DNA of 64,000 nt from Cynocephalus volans (lineage: Eukaryota > Chordata > Mammalia > Dermoptera > Cynocephalidae): contig NC_084463.1 in NCBI RefSeq assembly GCF_027409185.1, positions 156,848,369-156,912,368 of the forward strand. The letters are read 5' to 3'. Below the pieces are notes generated by a model. The model was not told where the DNA came from, searched no databases, and saw only the letters and a list, made by a program, of their open reading frames with translations. A program made the translations under genes and the position numbers. How positions within the stretch are numbered: position 1 is the stretch's first letter; each line of letters begins with the position of its first letter. Positions 1 through 11,049 of this stretch are shown here, one piece after another.

Positions 1-799
1 AACCAGAAGTTTCCCTATAATTTCTGGGGCAGGGGCTTCATGCCTGTTTTCTGGAAAAGCCCCCTGTGTGGCCTAGCCCCTCTCTCCCAGGTCCAGGGAC
101 TGAGTTCCCCCTGGGAAGCCCCATCCCCCTGCAAATCCCCATTGACCTCTCCCCTTTATGGCCAGAAGTGTTGGGGTACAAGATGCCCCTAGTGAAAGGG
201 GATGGAGGCCATAGTGAGAGAGAAGCTTCTACCATAGGCTCCCCTTACCCCCTCTGATGTATGCCCCCTGCTATTCCCCATCCTTAGCTAATGTGTCACC
301 ATCCCCCTGACCTTGTAGAGCAGAGACCTGGGCCATGTCCCTACCTCCCCTCTTTTCCTTACCTGGCATATTTCATTGGCAACGAGTCCTGGTCTTCCCC
401 CTCCTGGCTGACCTTCTCAGCCTCCCCCGTGCCCCTCATCTCTCATTGCTTTCTCCCAGGGTCCCCTCCTCTGCCTCCAGCCTGGCTCCCCTCCTGTCCA
501 CTCTCCTATGGGCACCAAATCACAAGTGTGACCATGTTGCTCTTTATCTCAAAGCCCTTCCATGGATCCCCACCACTCTTAAGAAAAATCTCAGACTCCC
601 TGTCTGGCAGGCGGGGCCCTTGGACCAAACCAGAAAGGTGAAGTCACCTTTGAGAGGGTTCTGAGGCTGAGACAGAGCTCACTAAAGGATGGCTCACATT
701 TCAGAGAGAAGGAACAGCAGATACAAAGGTGGGGAGATGTGATGGAGCTTAGGGTGGGGAAATCAGAAACCTGATAAGGCAGGAGCCTGGGAGGAGCGG
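1..799. other. Unique intergenic DNA, no gene seen
   Basis: The stretch is C- and T-rich single-copy-looking sequence. Several open frames cross it on both strands, but they overlap one another, have proline/serine/leucine-rich composition typical of CT-rich noncoding DNA, and show no domain or splice structure. I see no recognisable repeat before the L2 copy that begins near 800. Confidence 0.5.
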
Positions 800-3000
800 C
801 CAGGGTGTCTCTGGCATACCTCCTGTGTGCCAGGCGCTGTTCTCAAGCTGGGGATGCAGCAGTGACCAAAACAAAGATGCCTGCCCTCAGGGAGCTGGCA
901 TCCTGCAGCGGGAGGTGGGCAATCAGCAATTCTCAAAAGAAGTAAATGTTGTAGTATGTTAGAAGATGATGCGTGTTGTGGAAAAATAAAAGGTAGGGGG
1001 AATCGAGGGTTATGTGGATTGCTAGGGGTGGATTGCAGCATTAAGAAAGGGTGGCTAGGGCAGGCTTCCTTGAGAAGATGACTTCTGAGCAAATACTTGA
1101 GGAAGGGGAGGGGATTAGCCCTGAGGTTATCTGGGTAACAGCATAGCAGGGATAGGGAATGGCCATTGCAAAGGCCCTGAGGTGGGACTATGTCTGGGGT
1201 GTTGGAGGAACAGCGAGGAGGTTTGTGGGGCTGCAGTCAAGTGAGGGAGGGAGAGAGAAAGTCAGGAGAGTAACGGGGGACAGGTCACTTGTAAGAACGT
1301 TGGGAGATGGGAAGCTCCTGGGGTGTTTTTGAAGAGGAAGGACGGGAGCTGACTTATATTGTAAAAACATCACTCCAGCTGTGCGTGGAGGGAGACTGGA
1401 TAAGAGGCTGTTGCAATAATCCAGGAGAGGAGTGATGGCGGTTAGGACCAGGGTGGGTGTTGCGGGGGTGGTGGGAGGATCGGATTCTGGATCTATTTTG
1501 AAGGCAGAACCAACAGGATTTCCTGATGGATTGGATGTGAGTGGTGACAAAAAAGGAGGAGGCGGGCCGAGCCCGTGGTGCACTCGGGAGAGTGCGGCGC
1601 TGGGAGCGTGTCGACGCTCCCGCCGCGGGTTCGGATCCCATATAGGAATGGCCGGTGCACTCACTGGCTGAGTGCCGGTCACCAAAAAGACAAAAAAAAA
1701 AAAAAAAAAAAAAAAAGGAGGAGGCGAGGTGGCCTCTAAGGTTTTGGCCTGAGCAATGGAAGGGTAAGATTGCCATTGGCTGAAATGGGAAGTCGGGGTG
1801 AGACAGAACCGTTTCTCCACCTGTTTTTCATTACTGCCTGCCCCCAACGATGGGCTTTTAGACTTTGTTTTACTAATCATCCCTCCCTATGGGATTTTAA
1901 TACCATGGTTATAATGTATACATGTTTATGTACCTTGGCCCTTTGGCAAGTCACAAACCGTTGTAATATCTAAGATTTTTTTGTCCCCCAAGAACCAATT
2001 TGTGTCCCCTTGGGGGAGACAGTGTCCCCGTGAAGAATGCATGTGTCAGAGCACGTGATGCAAGGAGGAGCAGGCACTCAGCTTTGCACGTGTTGGATTT
2101 AAGCTGTCCAGAACAGGGAGGGGACGTCGAGTGGACAGTTGGGCATTTGAGGTCCATGCTAGAGGTGTGAATTTGGGAGTCATCAGCACATAGATGAGAC
2201 TAGGTGAGCTCATCAGAGGAGCGAGCATAGAAGAGACCAGGACCAAAGACTGAGCTTGGAGTACCCCACATCAGGAGGTCTGGGAGAAGAGAAAGAACCA
2301 GCAAAGGAGACCGAGAAGGAACAGCCAGAGAGGTAGGAGAAAACCAAGTGAGCACAACAGCTGGCTATAAGCCCAGTGGAAACAGTGTTTCAGGGAGGAG
2401 GAAGGGCTGCACTTTGTCAAATACCGCAGGGAGCCAAGTGGCAGGAAGATTGAGAACTGACTGCTAGGTGTAGCCACATGGAGGCCATTGGAGATCTTGG
2501 CAGGTGAATATTTAATGGAGTAGTGGGGACAAAAGCCAGAGGGGAGTGGGTTTAAGAAAGAACAGGATGAGAGGAACTGATGATAGCAGATAGAGAGAAT
2601 CCTGGGAGGAGTTTTGTTGCAGAGGGGAACAAGGAAATGGGTGTTAAGGTGGCAGAAGAAGCAGGATCGGGAGCAGGTTTGTGTCAGATGGGAAGAAAAG
2701 CAGCACGTTTGTTCACTGATGGGAATGATCTGCTGGAGAGGGAAAAATTGGTGATGTGGGGTGGGAGTGACTTGCTGGAGCGGTGTCCTTGAGCAGATCA
2801 GAGGGGCTGGGCTCCGGAGCTGGATGGGGTGGCGGGTGGGAGCGTGGGCAGTCATCTCTCCTAGGACTCGGGGAGGCAGAGTGTGTGGGTGCAGATGCTG
2901 GCGGGGGTGGAGGTGCCCATGCGAATCTGGAAGTACTTCTGAGAGACTGGATTATCTTCGGGGAGTGGGAAACAAGGTCAACCACTGAGTGGAAGTGGGG
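800..3000 (-). mobile_element. Long L2 LINE fragment, antisense
   Basis: Read on the minus strand, this stretch carries typical L2 3'-half landmarks in order: the 'CAGGGCCTTTGCA' type segment (about 1165-1180 in reverse complement), the segment on commonly decayed 'ATCACTCCAGCTG' (about 1368-1382), and near the low-coordinate end the 'GTGTGCCAGGCGCTGTTCT' segment (about 823-843 on plus). It is about 2.2 kb long, which is long for this ancient family. Reading frames are broken throughout, so it is a fossil. A t-SINE has inserted into it at 1565-1710. Family assignment comes from recalled consensus landmarks, not from a search; the exact upper boundary is approximate. Confidence 0.75.
1565..1710 (+). 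mobile_element. Colugo t-SINE, hairpin subtype, with target duplication
   Basis: This is a tRNA-Ile-derived SINE with an A tail. It is flanked by a perfect 16-bp direct repeat (AAAAAAGGAGGAGGCG, 1549-1564 and 1711-1726), the footprint of L1-type target-primed integration. Box B is GGTTCGGATCC. In this subtype the anticodon arm is replaced by a perfect 8-bp stem (GGGAGCGT/ACGCTCCC) with a 4-nt loop at 1602-1621. The second monomer is reduced to an acceptor/D-arm remnant that again folds on itself (GCACTCA/TGAGTGC). The same subtype recurs at 41561. It lies inside the L2 copy and makes no protein. Confidence 0.9.
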
Positions 3001-3144
3001 GGATCTGCAGCAGTGAGCCTTCCTGCCCCACCCCAGGCCCAGGGCAGCTGCCCACCTTCAGGCTCCTGGGGCTCTCCCACCTCTCTGAGTTTTACGCATT
3101 TCTGCTCTGTTTCCTCCAAGAGAGGGTCTCTTTCTTTCGTTAGT

Positions 3145-3385
3145 GCTCCAGTTACAAGCACAGGCTGTGTAGTCAGACAGCGAGCATCTGGATTCTCTTC
3201 CATCTGGATTCTAGTTCACTTGCTATCTAACTTGGGGCTAGGGGCTAGTTTTTTGTTTGTTTTTAATGTCTCCATGCCTCAGTTTTCGCATCTGTAAAAT
3301 AGGGGCAATGGTAGTAGTAAGCACTCTGTGTTGTTGCTATTTTGTACCTGTTGCCTGGTACGGAGGAGGGCTCGATAAATGAAGA
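3145..3385 (+). mobile_element. MIR SINE
   Basis: The stretch has the MIR layout: a tRNA-like start, the core with 'CTCAGTTTTCGCATCTGTAA' near 3279, then the 'GCTCGATAAATGA' tail near 3370. It is diverged, as expected for an ancient mammalian SINE. Confidence 0.75.
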
Positions 3386-3389
3386 GCGA

Positions 3390-4800
3390 AGGGTGAGAGA
3401 GGGAGGGGTGTTTGCTCTCAGCACCTGCATGACAAGGAGTGGGGAGAAGAGGGCAGGTGTCCCATCTATGCCCGGGCTGATGGAGGACTCTGTCTCCCCA
3501 ACCTCAGCTCCCACCATATGACCTGGGATCCCTTAACAAGCTCTCAAGTAGGCAGTGGCCCGCTGAGGACAGACCCACCAGAGCAGCCCAGAACAGTCCC
3601 TAGCTCAGCCCAGGGCTAGGGCCACGCTGGCTGCTCTCTCGGCAGAGCCCACTGGGCTTGAGTTGGCCCCTCTTCCCTTGGGCCCGCCCTCAGGACTTCC
3701 TCCCCAGCCTGGCCCTTCCTGTTTTTCCTCCCTGGGCCCTGGAGGTCATTTCCTCCAAGGGGTTGGAGCAGGGTGTTGCTTTGTCTCTCCAGATCCCAGA
3801 GTTTTCTGGACTTCTGAACCTCCAGATCTGGACCTTTGGGACCCCTAGAAAACACGGCTGGCTAGCCCTTCTCCAGAGGCTGTGATGCGGAGAGGGGTGG
3901 GGCTCTGCTGACGGTGTGTCCAGCCTCTGTGTTTGTGTGTGTGTGTGTGTCTGTGTGTGTGGCTGGCAACAGACCATGGAAAGACCACAGGACGGGAGCT
4001 GGCAGCCCTGGGAGCAGGGCTCACAGCCCTGCATGGGGACCTGTCCTGTTATGCGCAGCCGGAGCCTCTTTCTCCTGGAGCTTAACTCCCCACCCCCTAC
4101 TACCTGGGGGTCGTAGCCATAAAGACTCCCTCACAGGGGGCCTGCAAGGAGTGAGAGTTAATGGGCCAGAATGGACTCTATAGACTGTTAAGAGAGCCAC
4201 AGTGTTCCTTACCACTCTCAAAGGCCTGGTGGGGAGGGCTGGGGAGCAAGCTGCTAAGCGCCAGGCAGTGTTAAGGCTGGAGCGGGGGTGAGGGCAGAAG
4301 CGCTCAGCAAGGCCAGCCCCTCGACCCATTAATGAGCCGGCCAGCATCCACCAGGAGCTTTGTTCTCACGTCCTGGTGGAGGCTGGTGCCCACACTGACA
4401 CCTGGCTGCCCCAATCACTCATGTGTCCTGCAAACAGGTTCCCAGGAGCCTGGCAGAGACGAGCCACTGCCCCATTCCCACCCCTTGTGTCCAGCCCCGC
4501 CCCTCGGCCCCTCTCTCTGAACATTCCACTGAGAAACGGTCAGTACTCTCAGGCAGGGTCATGACAGGATCAAGGAGTAATCCTCGAGCTGGGAGACATC
4601 AGTCATCACTTAGCAATGCCCTCCCTGTACTGTGGAGGAAACCAAACAAGAAAGGGCATGGGACTTGCCTATGAGGCACAGCCATTCTTTCTGAGATAGA
4701 TGGCTGTCTCCTCCACAACAGGCAGACTCCCCCTCTTTCCTTTAGGGGAGCATGGAATAAAAGAAGTTACCTCTTTCTGCCCCCACTAGTAATGCCAGAA
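3390..4800. other. Unique intergenic DNA with a short GT run
   Basis: No gene or confident repeat is seen. A short imperfect (GT)n microsatellite lies at about 3931-3961. Open frames reading through the GT run give Cys-Val strings and are artefacts of the repeat. Confidence 0.45.
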
Positions 4801-4804
4801 GTAG

Positions 4805-5115
4805 CATAGTGCAGAGTGATAGTAACTGTTCCCTTTTATTGAGGACCTACTATGTGTCAGGCAGTGTTCTAGGTGCTCGGAACTCAGTGGTGAATGGGAC
4901 AAAGTCTGCCCTTTCAGAGCACATGTTATTGCATCCTTATTACACCCTATGTGGCAAGTGTTGCAATCCCCAATTACAGACAGAGAAACTGAGACTCAGA
5001 GAACTTCAATGACCGGGGAATCAAGTGAACTCCCTCAGCCAGCGAGTGGCAGAGCAGGGATTCAAACCCAGGTTTTTCAGACTCCAGCCAGAGCCTGGCC
5101 TCTTAACCACTGTGA
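4805..5115 (-). mobile_element. MIR SINE, antisense
   Basis: On the plus strand this reads as reverse-complement MIR: 'ACCTACTATGTGTCAGGCAG' near 4845, 'GAGAAACTGAGACTCAGAGA' near 4982, and 'GGCAGAGCAGGGATTCAAAC' near 5048. A short L2/MIR-like tail continues with the 'CTCTTAACCACTGTG' end near 5100. Confidence 0.75.
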
Positions 5116-5504
5116 TATACCAGAAAGAGCCCTGGATTGGGAGTTGGAAAACATGTATTGGTCACTCACTGGGGTCTGGGCTTTGGGACAGCCTTTCCCT
5201 CCTTGGACCTCCGTTCCCTCATCCGTAGGTGATCCAGAAGTTTCTTTCCGGCACTTCTACAGTTCTGGACTATCAAAAGCCCTGAAATCTGGCTCCCCAG
5301 AAGATCCAGGCAAGAATTTGTCTTTTCACTGCCACTACTTCCCAGTTGTGGGAGAGGAAGCCAGCCTTTGCAGGGTAGGGGAGGAATAGAAGCCATGGTC
5401 AGGCTTGGACCTGGCCCCTGTAGTGGCCTGGCCTGGCTTTGCCACAGTCCTCGAGGTGACACTGCATTCCATTTTCACCACTGGTCTCAGCCCTGGGACT
5501 GAAC

Positions 5505-5640
5505 TCAGAAAGCCCAGGTTCTAGTCCTGACTCCGCCCCCTCTAACTCACCGTGTGATTGGGGAAGCCCCAGCCCCTCTCTGGGGCCTCAGTTTTCACAT
5601 TTATTGGATGAGACCATTCCTAGTCGCCCTGGCTCTGCTG
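5505..5640 (+). mobile_element. MIR SINE fragment
   Basis: The 'GTGTGATTGGGGAAGCCCC' and 'GGGGCCTCAGTTTTCACAT' segments are the MIR core. It is a partial copy; the tail is missing. Confidence 0.6.
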
Positions 5641-6469
5641 ATGTGATTCCATAAGCTTGTGGAGCCCTTTGTGGGAACTGAGTCGGGCATAGAGTGTTTG
5701 CTGGTCATCAACTCCACTCCCACCCCATACCTCCCCCTCCCTGTAAACCAGGAAGGGAAGAATGACCTGTCTCAAGCTGGTCTTGGGGTTCCCCTCCCAG
5801 ACCTCGATCCCCCTGGCCCCATGCTTGGGCTCTGAGTCCTCAGCCCCACTGTGAGAAGTGATTTCTCTCCTCACACCCCCGCTCAGTCAGGGGACTTGGT
5901 GGGTGGAGAAGATAGAAGGTGGGCAGCCAGAGGATCACGACAGGTAGGGCTGGGTGGCGGTGAGGACTCTGCGGAGACCACGCTCAGCTGGAAAGGCATT
6001 TCTCATCATGGGCATGCCTGCCAGGTTGTGGGAGGACCATTTCTTTCTTTTCTTTTTTTATCACCATCCAACGTGGCTGGGAGTGAGGGGGCCCAGGGAG
6101 AAAGACTCTGAGATGGGAGATGTGCCAGCAGCCCACCCCAGGCTCAGATGGGTGGGCACTAGCAATCAGAGTTTCCCCCTACCCTACCCCCCTGCAGACC
6201 CAGGCCGAATCCTACAGGTATCTTGTAATATTAACATGTGTGCATGAGTGTCCCACCCCATTTAACAAATGAGGCAACTGAGGCACCAAGTGGAGAAGTG
6301 ACTGGCAGATTAGGGGGCATGGGGCAAGTAGCTGGCCTCCTGGGAGTTCTCTGGTCTCTTCAGGCAGGGATAGAGTTTTGAGAAGCTCACCCGACGGGAG
6401 GGAATTACCTTCCCTTCTTTATTAAAGGGATGGGAAAAAGCCAGTCAATAGGGAGGAGCAGAAGCCAAA
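5641..6469. other. Unique intergenic DNA, nothing recognised
   Basis: No gene, RNA or confident repeat is visible. A pyrimidine run (TTTCTTTCTTTTCTTTTTTTA, about 6041-6061) is the only compositional feature. A weak MIR-like remnant ('AACAAATGAGGCAACTGAGG', about 6265) is possible. Confidence 0.4.
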
Positions 6470-6680
6470 ATACACCATGCTTTCTCTATACTCCAGGTCT
6501 CTGCCTGGGCTGTTTCCTCTTCTTGGAACTGGTTTCCCTACCTGGCTAACTACTACTTATCCTTCAAGTGTCAGTTTATATGTTGCCTCCTCCGGGAAGC
6601 CCTCCCTGACTTACCCAGGGTTAGGTAGCCCTGCTATGTGCTTCCGCTGCTCCCTGAGCTTCCTCTACAAGTGAAGAGGG
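6470..6680 (+). mobile_element. L2 LINE 3'-region fragment
   Basis: The order of 'CTGCCTGGGCTGTTTCC', 'CTTGGAACTGG', 'CTTCAAGTGTCAG' and 'GGGAAGCCCTCCCTGACTTA' matches the L2 3' region (the 'TGCTGTTCC...CTGGAA...CTTCAGG...GGCCTTCCCTGAC' landmarks). No intact frame remains. Confidence 0.7.
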
Positions 6681-6839
6681 CCACTGGACAGGAAAGTGGA
6701 GTCATATTATGCAGAGCCATTTCCAGATAGGACCAGAAAGGGCCAGTGTTATGCTCAAGGTAACACAGCTGGGCAGCAGCTCCCAGCCGGGCTCTGTGCC
6801 GTCCACTGCCCCGCCCCCACCCCCTGGCAGCCTCCTGGC

Positions 6840-7045
6840 TCCGAATGAACAAGCTGCCACAGGCCCTGGGGATGCAGCACCAGAGCGAGATGACAATAAA
6901 AGCTTATCAAGCGGCATGTAGGAGGCAGCCACAAATTTCAGCAGCTAAGTAATCTGTGTCTAATGTTCACTTAGGAGAGCGCAAGCCTCCGAAATGTCAG
7001 CGCCCGCAGGCTGACCCTGTGGCAGCCGAGGCCACAGAAGCCTGG
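6840..7045. promoter_or_regulatory. Candidate conserved noncoding element
   Basis: This is unique sequence with no repeat landmarks and a balanced composition. It contains closely spaced motif-like words: AATAAAAGCTTATCA (a homeodomain-type A/T core followed by a GATA-type TTATC, about 6894-6908), CAGCAGCTAAGTAATC, and AATGTTCACTTAGG. There is no long open frame with codon character. Conservation cannot be tested here; the call rests on motif density and lack of repeats. Confidence 0.3.
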
Positions 7046-7599
7046 GAAACGGAGTCACTCAGCAAACATGAAGCCCCGTGCTGGGCTGTGCTGTAGGTAG
7101 GGGTGTGGGGCTGGAAGAAGCCTGAGGTTTTTAGACACCAGACCATCCTGGCGGCTCCATCTGGCCACACCCGGGGGCAGTAAAGAAGCATCATTTTTGG
7201 TCCTGGAAATGCCGTACAGACAGGCAGATGGAAGAGGCTTAGCCAAGGGAACCCACTGCAGAGTGACTTGAGAGCCTGTTTTACCCCGAGCCTCTGCTGC
7301 TTCTCTGAGTGCCCTGAGAGAGGGAGCCTGCCCTCATCCAGTGTCGCCCCTACCAGGATCATGGTAATGGAGCCCCATGTGGGCCACATTGGGGAGAGGC
7401 TGAGCTCAGGGCCTTTCTGAAGGCCAAAGGGGTCGGCCACACCTCTGAGCCCACACACAGGGCCTGGGGGCCTGCTTCTGCCCTGTCTCCCTGTGCAAAT
7501 CCTCAGCCCTCTCTGGGTCTCAGTTTCCCCATCTGTCAAGTGTCTAGAAAGGTCTCCAAGGTCCAGACCTTCTACAATATCTTATAAATGTTGAACCAG

Positions 7600-7745
7600 G
7601 CAACTGCCTCGCACCCTCCCTTTGCCTTGCTCTGCTTCTCTGTCTCCATAGCATAGGGTCTTTGTTTTGTTCACTGCAGTATCCCTACCCCTGAGCAGTG
7701 CCTGTCATGTAGTAGGTGCTCAGTAAACATCAGTGGCTTTTAAAC
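7600..7745 (+). mobile_element. L2 LINE 3' terminus
   Basis: The L2 3' end is clear: 'TTTGTTTTGTTCACTGCAGT', then 'AGTGCCTGTCATGTAGTAGG' and 'TGCTCAGTAAACAT'. An upstream MIR-like segment ('GGTCTCAGTTTCCCCATCTG', about 7516) is separate. Confidence 0.75.
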
Positions 7746-8279
7746 TCCCAGCAGCCACCCCACCCTCTCGCTGCAGGTTCTTTTCCTCTTGGAAGGCATC
7801 CTGATTAATCCCCCTCTCCCATCTCGCAGGTTCTGTTTGGTTCTTCCTAGGCTGGGCCGTATCACAGACTCCTATGCACGTGTTGGTATGCAAATCTGGA
7901 AGCCTCCCCCCTGTGTCTATTCCACCTTCTCCTTTCCATCGTGGGTGCGTGGGAGCCGTGTCTTCTTTTAGATCCCCTCGGAGCAGCTAGGATGAGTGCC
8001 AAGGCCTTGGTGGTACAGCCAGTGCTCCATAGAGATGTTTACAGCCTGCCAGTGACTCACAACAGCCCAGAGAAGGCTGGGCCCAGGCTCGGGGGAATCA
8101 AGGGAGACCACACTCTTAAAAGCACACTGGGATTCTGGAACGGGGGACCTATAAGGCCTCCCAGAATAGCCCTGGACTAGGGAGCAGGGATAGGGATTGG
8201 AGGGACCAAGTTGGGCCAAGATTGAGAGGACCTGTTTTGGCTCAAGGCCTCTGATTCATTCATCTTTGTCGGGGCCTCA
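7746..8279. other. Unique intergenic DNA, nothing recognised
   Basis: No coding, RNA or repeat landmark could be supported in this stretch. Confidence 0.4.
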
Positions 8280-8515
8280 CTCTAGGTGCCCCGGGCTGAG
8301 GCCCTGAGAAGAATCAGCCCAGGTCTTGACCTTCAGGAGCTCGCAGGGTGATGAGATACCAGTGGGTATTAGGAGCCATTGTGGAAGCAGCCTCAGGGTG
8401 ATGTGGGCGTGCAGTCGAGGTTGCCAATCATTTGGTGGCCTGAGGCTTCGTTGAGGAAGGAAGGGCTTTCCTAGCCAAAAGAACAGCATGTGTCAAGGTG
8501 CAGAGGTCGTACTCC
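8280..8515 (-). mobile_element. L2 LINE fragment, antisense
   Basis: On plus it reads 'GACCTTCAGGAGCTCGCAGG', 'GAGGAAGGAAGGGCTTTCCTA', and 'CAGCATGTGTCAAGGTGCAGAGG', the antisense L2 landmarks for the insertion-length segment seen also at 0.8-3.0 kb. It is strongly diverged. Confidence 0.6.
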
Positions 8516-9144
8516 ACACCGAGTGGTGGGATGCTGGCCCTGTCTTCCTGCCTGGCATGGCCTTGGGCCACCCCCTCCACTCTTGATTTCCTCATCTGTA
8601 AAAGTGGAGGTGGTGTTGCTTGGGTGGGGGGTGAGGGGTTGTCCTAAAAGTTTACCACGGGCCTCTCCAGCTCCATCAGGGGGATTCTGTGGGTGTGAGG
8701 GGGTGAGTTGCTGACAGGGCAGGGATCTGGATGATAGTGAAGTCCTGGTGGCCAGGCAGACAGGACAAACAGGGCTGTGTGTTTAGGCAAGGAGGGGAGC
8801 CAGGAGTAGGAAACCGCCAGGCAATTAGACTGTCTCTCCAGGCCCAATGTTTGCTGATGGAATAAGAGAGTTGGGTGTGTCAACAGTGGGGAATGAGGTG
8901 GCCCTGCGCTACACACACATGGGCTGTCCCTGGAGCCAGCCATTGAGAGCACCACGTAGGACGCTGGCTGGTGGGAGCTGGGGAGCCCAATGTACCCATT
9001 AATTGGGGTGCGCCGAGAGCTTGGCCCAGGTGGGGTCTCCAGCCCTCTTCCCTGGTCTCCCTGACAGCCTGAGGAAAGGGGCAGGGGCGTGGCTCATCCC
9101 CCCTCTGGGAGGGGAGAGATGTCTCCAGCCTTGCTACCCTGGGG

Positions 9145-9270
9145 AAGTCTTGACTCTGCCACCAACTTGATGGGTGACCCCGGTCAGTCACTTCCTGCTT
9201 CTGACTCCAGTTTTACTCTTTGAAAATGAGAGGCTGGGTGAGAAGTATATTGGCAGTTTGCCGATGGGAC
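9145..9270 (+). mobile_element. MIR SINE fragment
   Basis: The core words 'TGACTCTGCCACCAACTTGA', 'GGGTGACC', and 'CAGTCACTTCCTG' followed by the 'TTTGAAAATGAGAGG' segment fit MIR. It is truncated. Confidence 0.6.
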
Positions 9271-9279
9271 TCCTACCCT

Positions 9280-10250
9280 TGCCTCAGCCAGAGCAGTTCT
9301 GCTTTGAGCAGTGGGTCTGATGACTCCTTCCTGATGAATGCCTGCTCCATGCCAGGAGGGTATCAAGTCAAACGTGGCAGCCAGGTGTTCCAGCTTCAGT
9401 GAGTTCCTTCTTAAGAAGAGGAGCTCCAATCTCGGCATGCACTGGGGCCACAGGTGGCTCTATGGCTCTGTGAGAAGCCACATAAACTGTGGTTCACACC
9501 CCTTTGTGCCTCGGGTCCCTCATCTGTGAACCGAGGATGATGACACTGACCTATTAGATTGCATTGTGGTCGCCCGGCATAACTCCTGCCAAGGGTACAA
9601 GGTTCTCCATGAGCCTTAGTTGCTATTATTATTACCAAGGGCACCAACATCCCCTCCCAGCTCTAGGAGGAAAAAGTCCCATGAGCCAGGCAGGTGTAGG
9701 GAAGAGGGGACTGAGGACCCCACAACTAATGGACAGTCTGGGGCTGGGTGGGACAAAAGGTGCTGGGAGGCAGTGCCTCTGCCCCTCGCCCAGCTCCATT
9801 GCACTCCATCTACACCCCATAGGACTTAGCAGTTCAATTATCCTCTGATGGACCCCTCTGCACACACGCACAGGAGCCCCAGGTCACATGTTGGAAAAAT
9901 ACCTTCCTGCACTGGGTCTGGTTGGCTGCAGAAGCAGAGAGGGAGCCAGACAGTTCTTCCATAATGCAGAGGGAGACACTGAGGCTCACATGCCAGGGAA
10001 ACAAGTCATGGACCCCTGCCCCATATGTGGGGAGCAGAGTGAGGCTCTGGGCTCCTTAACACTAGGCCGGGTGTACCTTAGCTCCACCCCAGCCCTTCCA
10101 GAGGGCCCAACCACCCTGAGCACACCCTGACTTCCCCAGGGGAAGCAGATGGTGCCAGAGCCTGCCAGGAACTAGCTCTCCTGGAGCCCAGCTGTTGCAC
10201 AGATGTGAGAGGGGAGGGTGGAACGGGGAATACAAAGGTAGGAACCCTTG
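9280..10250. other. Unique intergenic DNA, nothing firm
   Basis: A weak MIR-like core (CGGGTCCCTCATCTGTGAAC, about 9510) is present. No gene or RNA is supported. The ORFs in this stretch are short, overlapping and lack homology signals. Confidence 0.4.
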
Positions 10251-10254
10251 GCAG

Positions 10255-10470
10255 CTCGGGCCTGAGTCACCCGTCAGCTCCAGGAGTGGTAATGAGCGGA
10301 TTAGGGTTATTACAGCTGAATGACTCGGAGCGTACTTGCTCACCGGAGCAACCGCCGGCAAAGGGCTGATCGCACATGACTGCCACTGCTGTCACGCCAG
10401 GCCCGCCTCGCCCCTGCCCTCCCGTCAACCGCGCCACAGCCGTGCCAGCCTCTGTGGCCTTTGGGTGCCT
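10255..10470. promoter_or_regulatory. Candidate conserved noncoding element with homeodomain-type motifs
   Basis: Unique sequence with a compact motif cluster at about 10288-10325: GTAATGAGCGGATTAGGG (a TAAT core and a bicoid-type GGATTA as bound by OTX/PITX-class proteins), TTATTACAGCTG (TAAT-type plus E-box CAGCTG) and TGACTCGG (AP-1-like). The flank is CpG-containing and repeat-free. Regulatory function is inferred from motifs only. Confidence 0.35.
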
Positions 10471-10799
10471 CATTAGAGCTGTCTGGACATCACCCCTCCC
10501 ACTGGAGCCTGATTTGGGGCCTGGAAAGTGGGCATAGAGATCCCTGATCAGGGAAATAGGTATAAAACTCCCCTGCCCACCTGGAACTGGGGCAAGGACA
10601 GGGCATGGCAGGGACCCAGCCACCAGGGCCAGTTCTTGTCTGTCTGGTCACCTACCAGGGGTCTGCACACAGTGGGGACCACCTAGATTCAGGCCAGGGA
10701 CACTGTCTCCAGTCTTCCCCTCTGCTCCCTCTCAGAGTAGGAACACAGAACCAACATGTGCAAGTGGCCGAGGGCTGGGATGTGGGGCTGGGTACCAGG

Positions 10800-11045
10800 G
10801 TGGTAGTAATAATAGCAAATAGCGAATGGCTGAGACTTACGCAGTGCTTACTATGTTCTAACAGGCACATATTTTAATTCACTTTGTCCTTCACCATAGC
10901 CCTGTGAGGTGTACTATCATCATCCCCATTTTGTAACTGAGATAACTTAGGCCCAGAGGGGTTAAGTAACTGGCCCAAGGTCACACAGCCAGTGAGCAAT
11001 ACAGCTGAGCTTCAACCCAAGCATCCTTACTCTGAAAGCCTCTCT
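10800..11045 (-). mobile_element. MIR SINE, antisense
   Basis: This is a nearly complete MIR copy: 'GCAGTGCTTACTATGTTCTA', 'CCATAGCCCTGTGAGGTG', 'ATCATCCCCATTTTGTAACTG', 'GGTTAAGTAACTGGCCCAAG', and 'GTCACACAGCCAGTGAGC'. It is among the best preserved MIRs in the window. Confidence 0.85.
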
Positions 11046-11049
11046 TTAA

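Noticed and set aside
1188-1880. 230-codon minus-strand frame with a run of phenylalanines
   Set aside because: The Phe run is the T-rich complement of the t-SINE A tail, and the rest is decayed antisense L2. The frame crosses a SINE insertion boundary.
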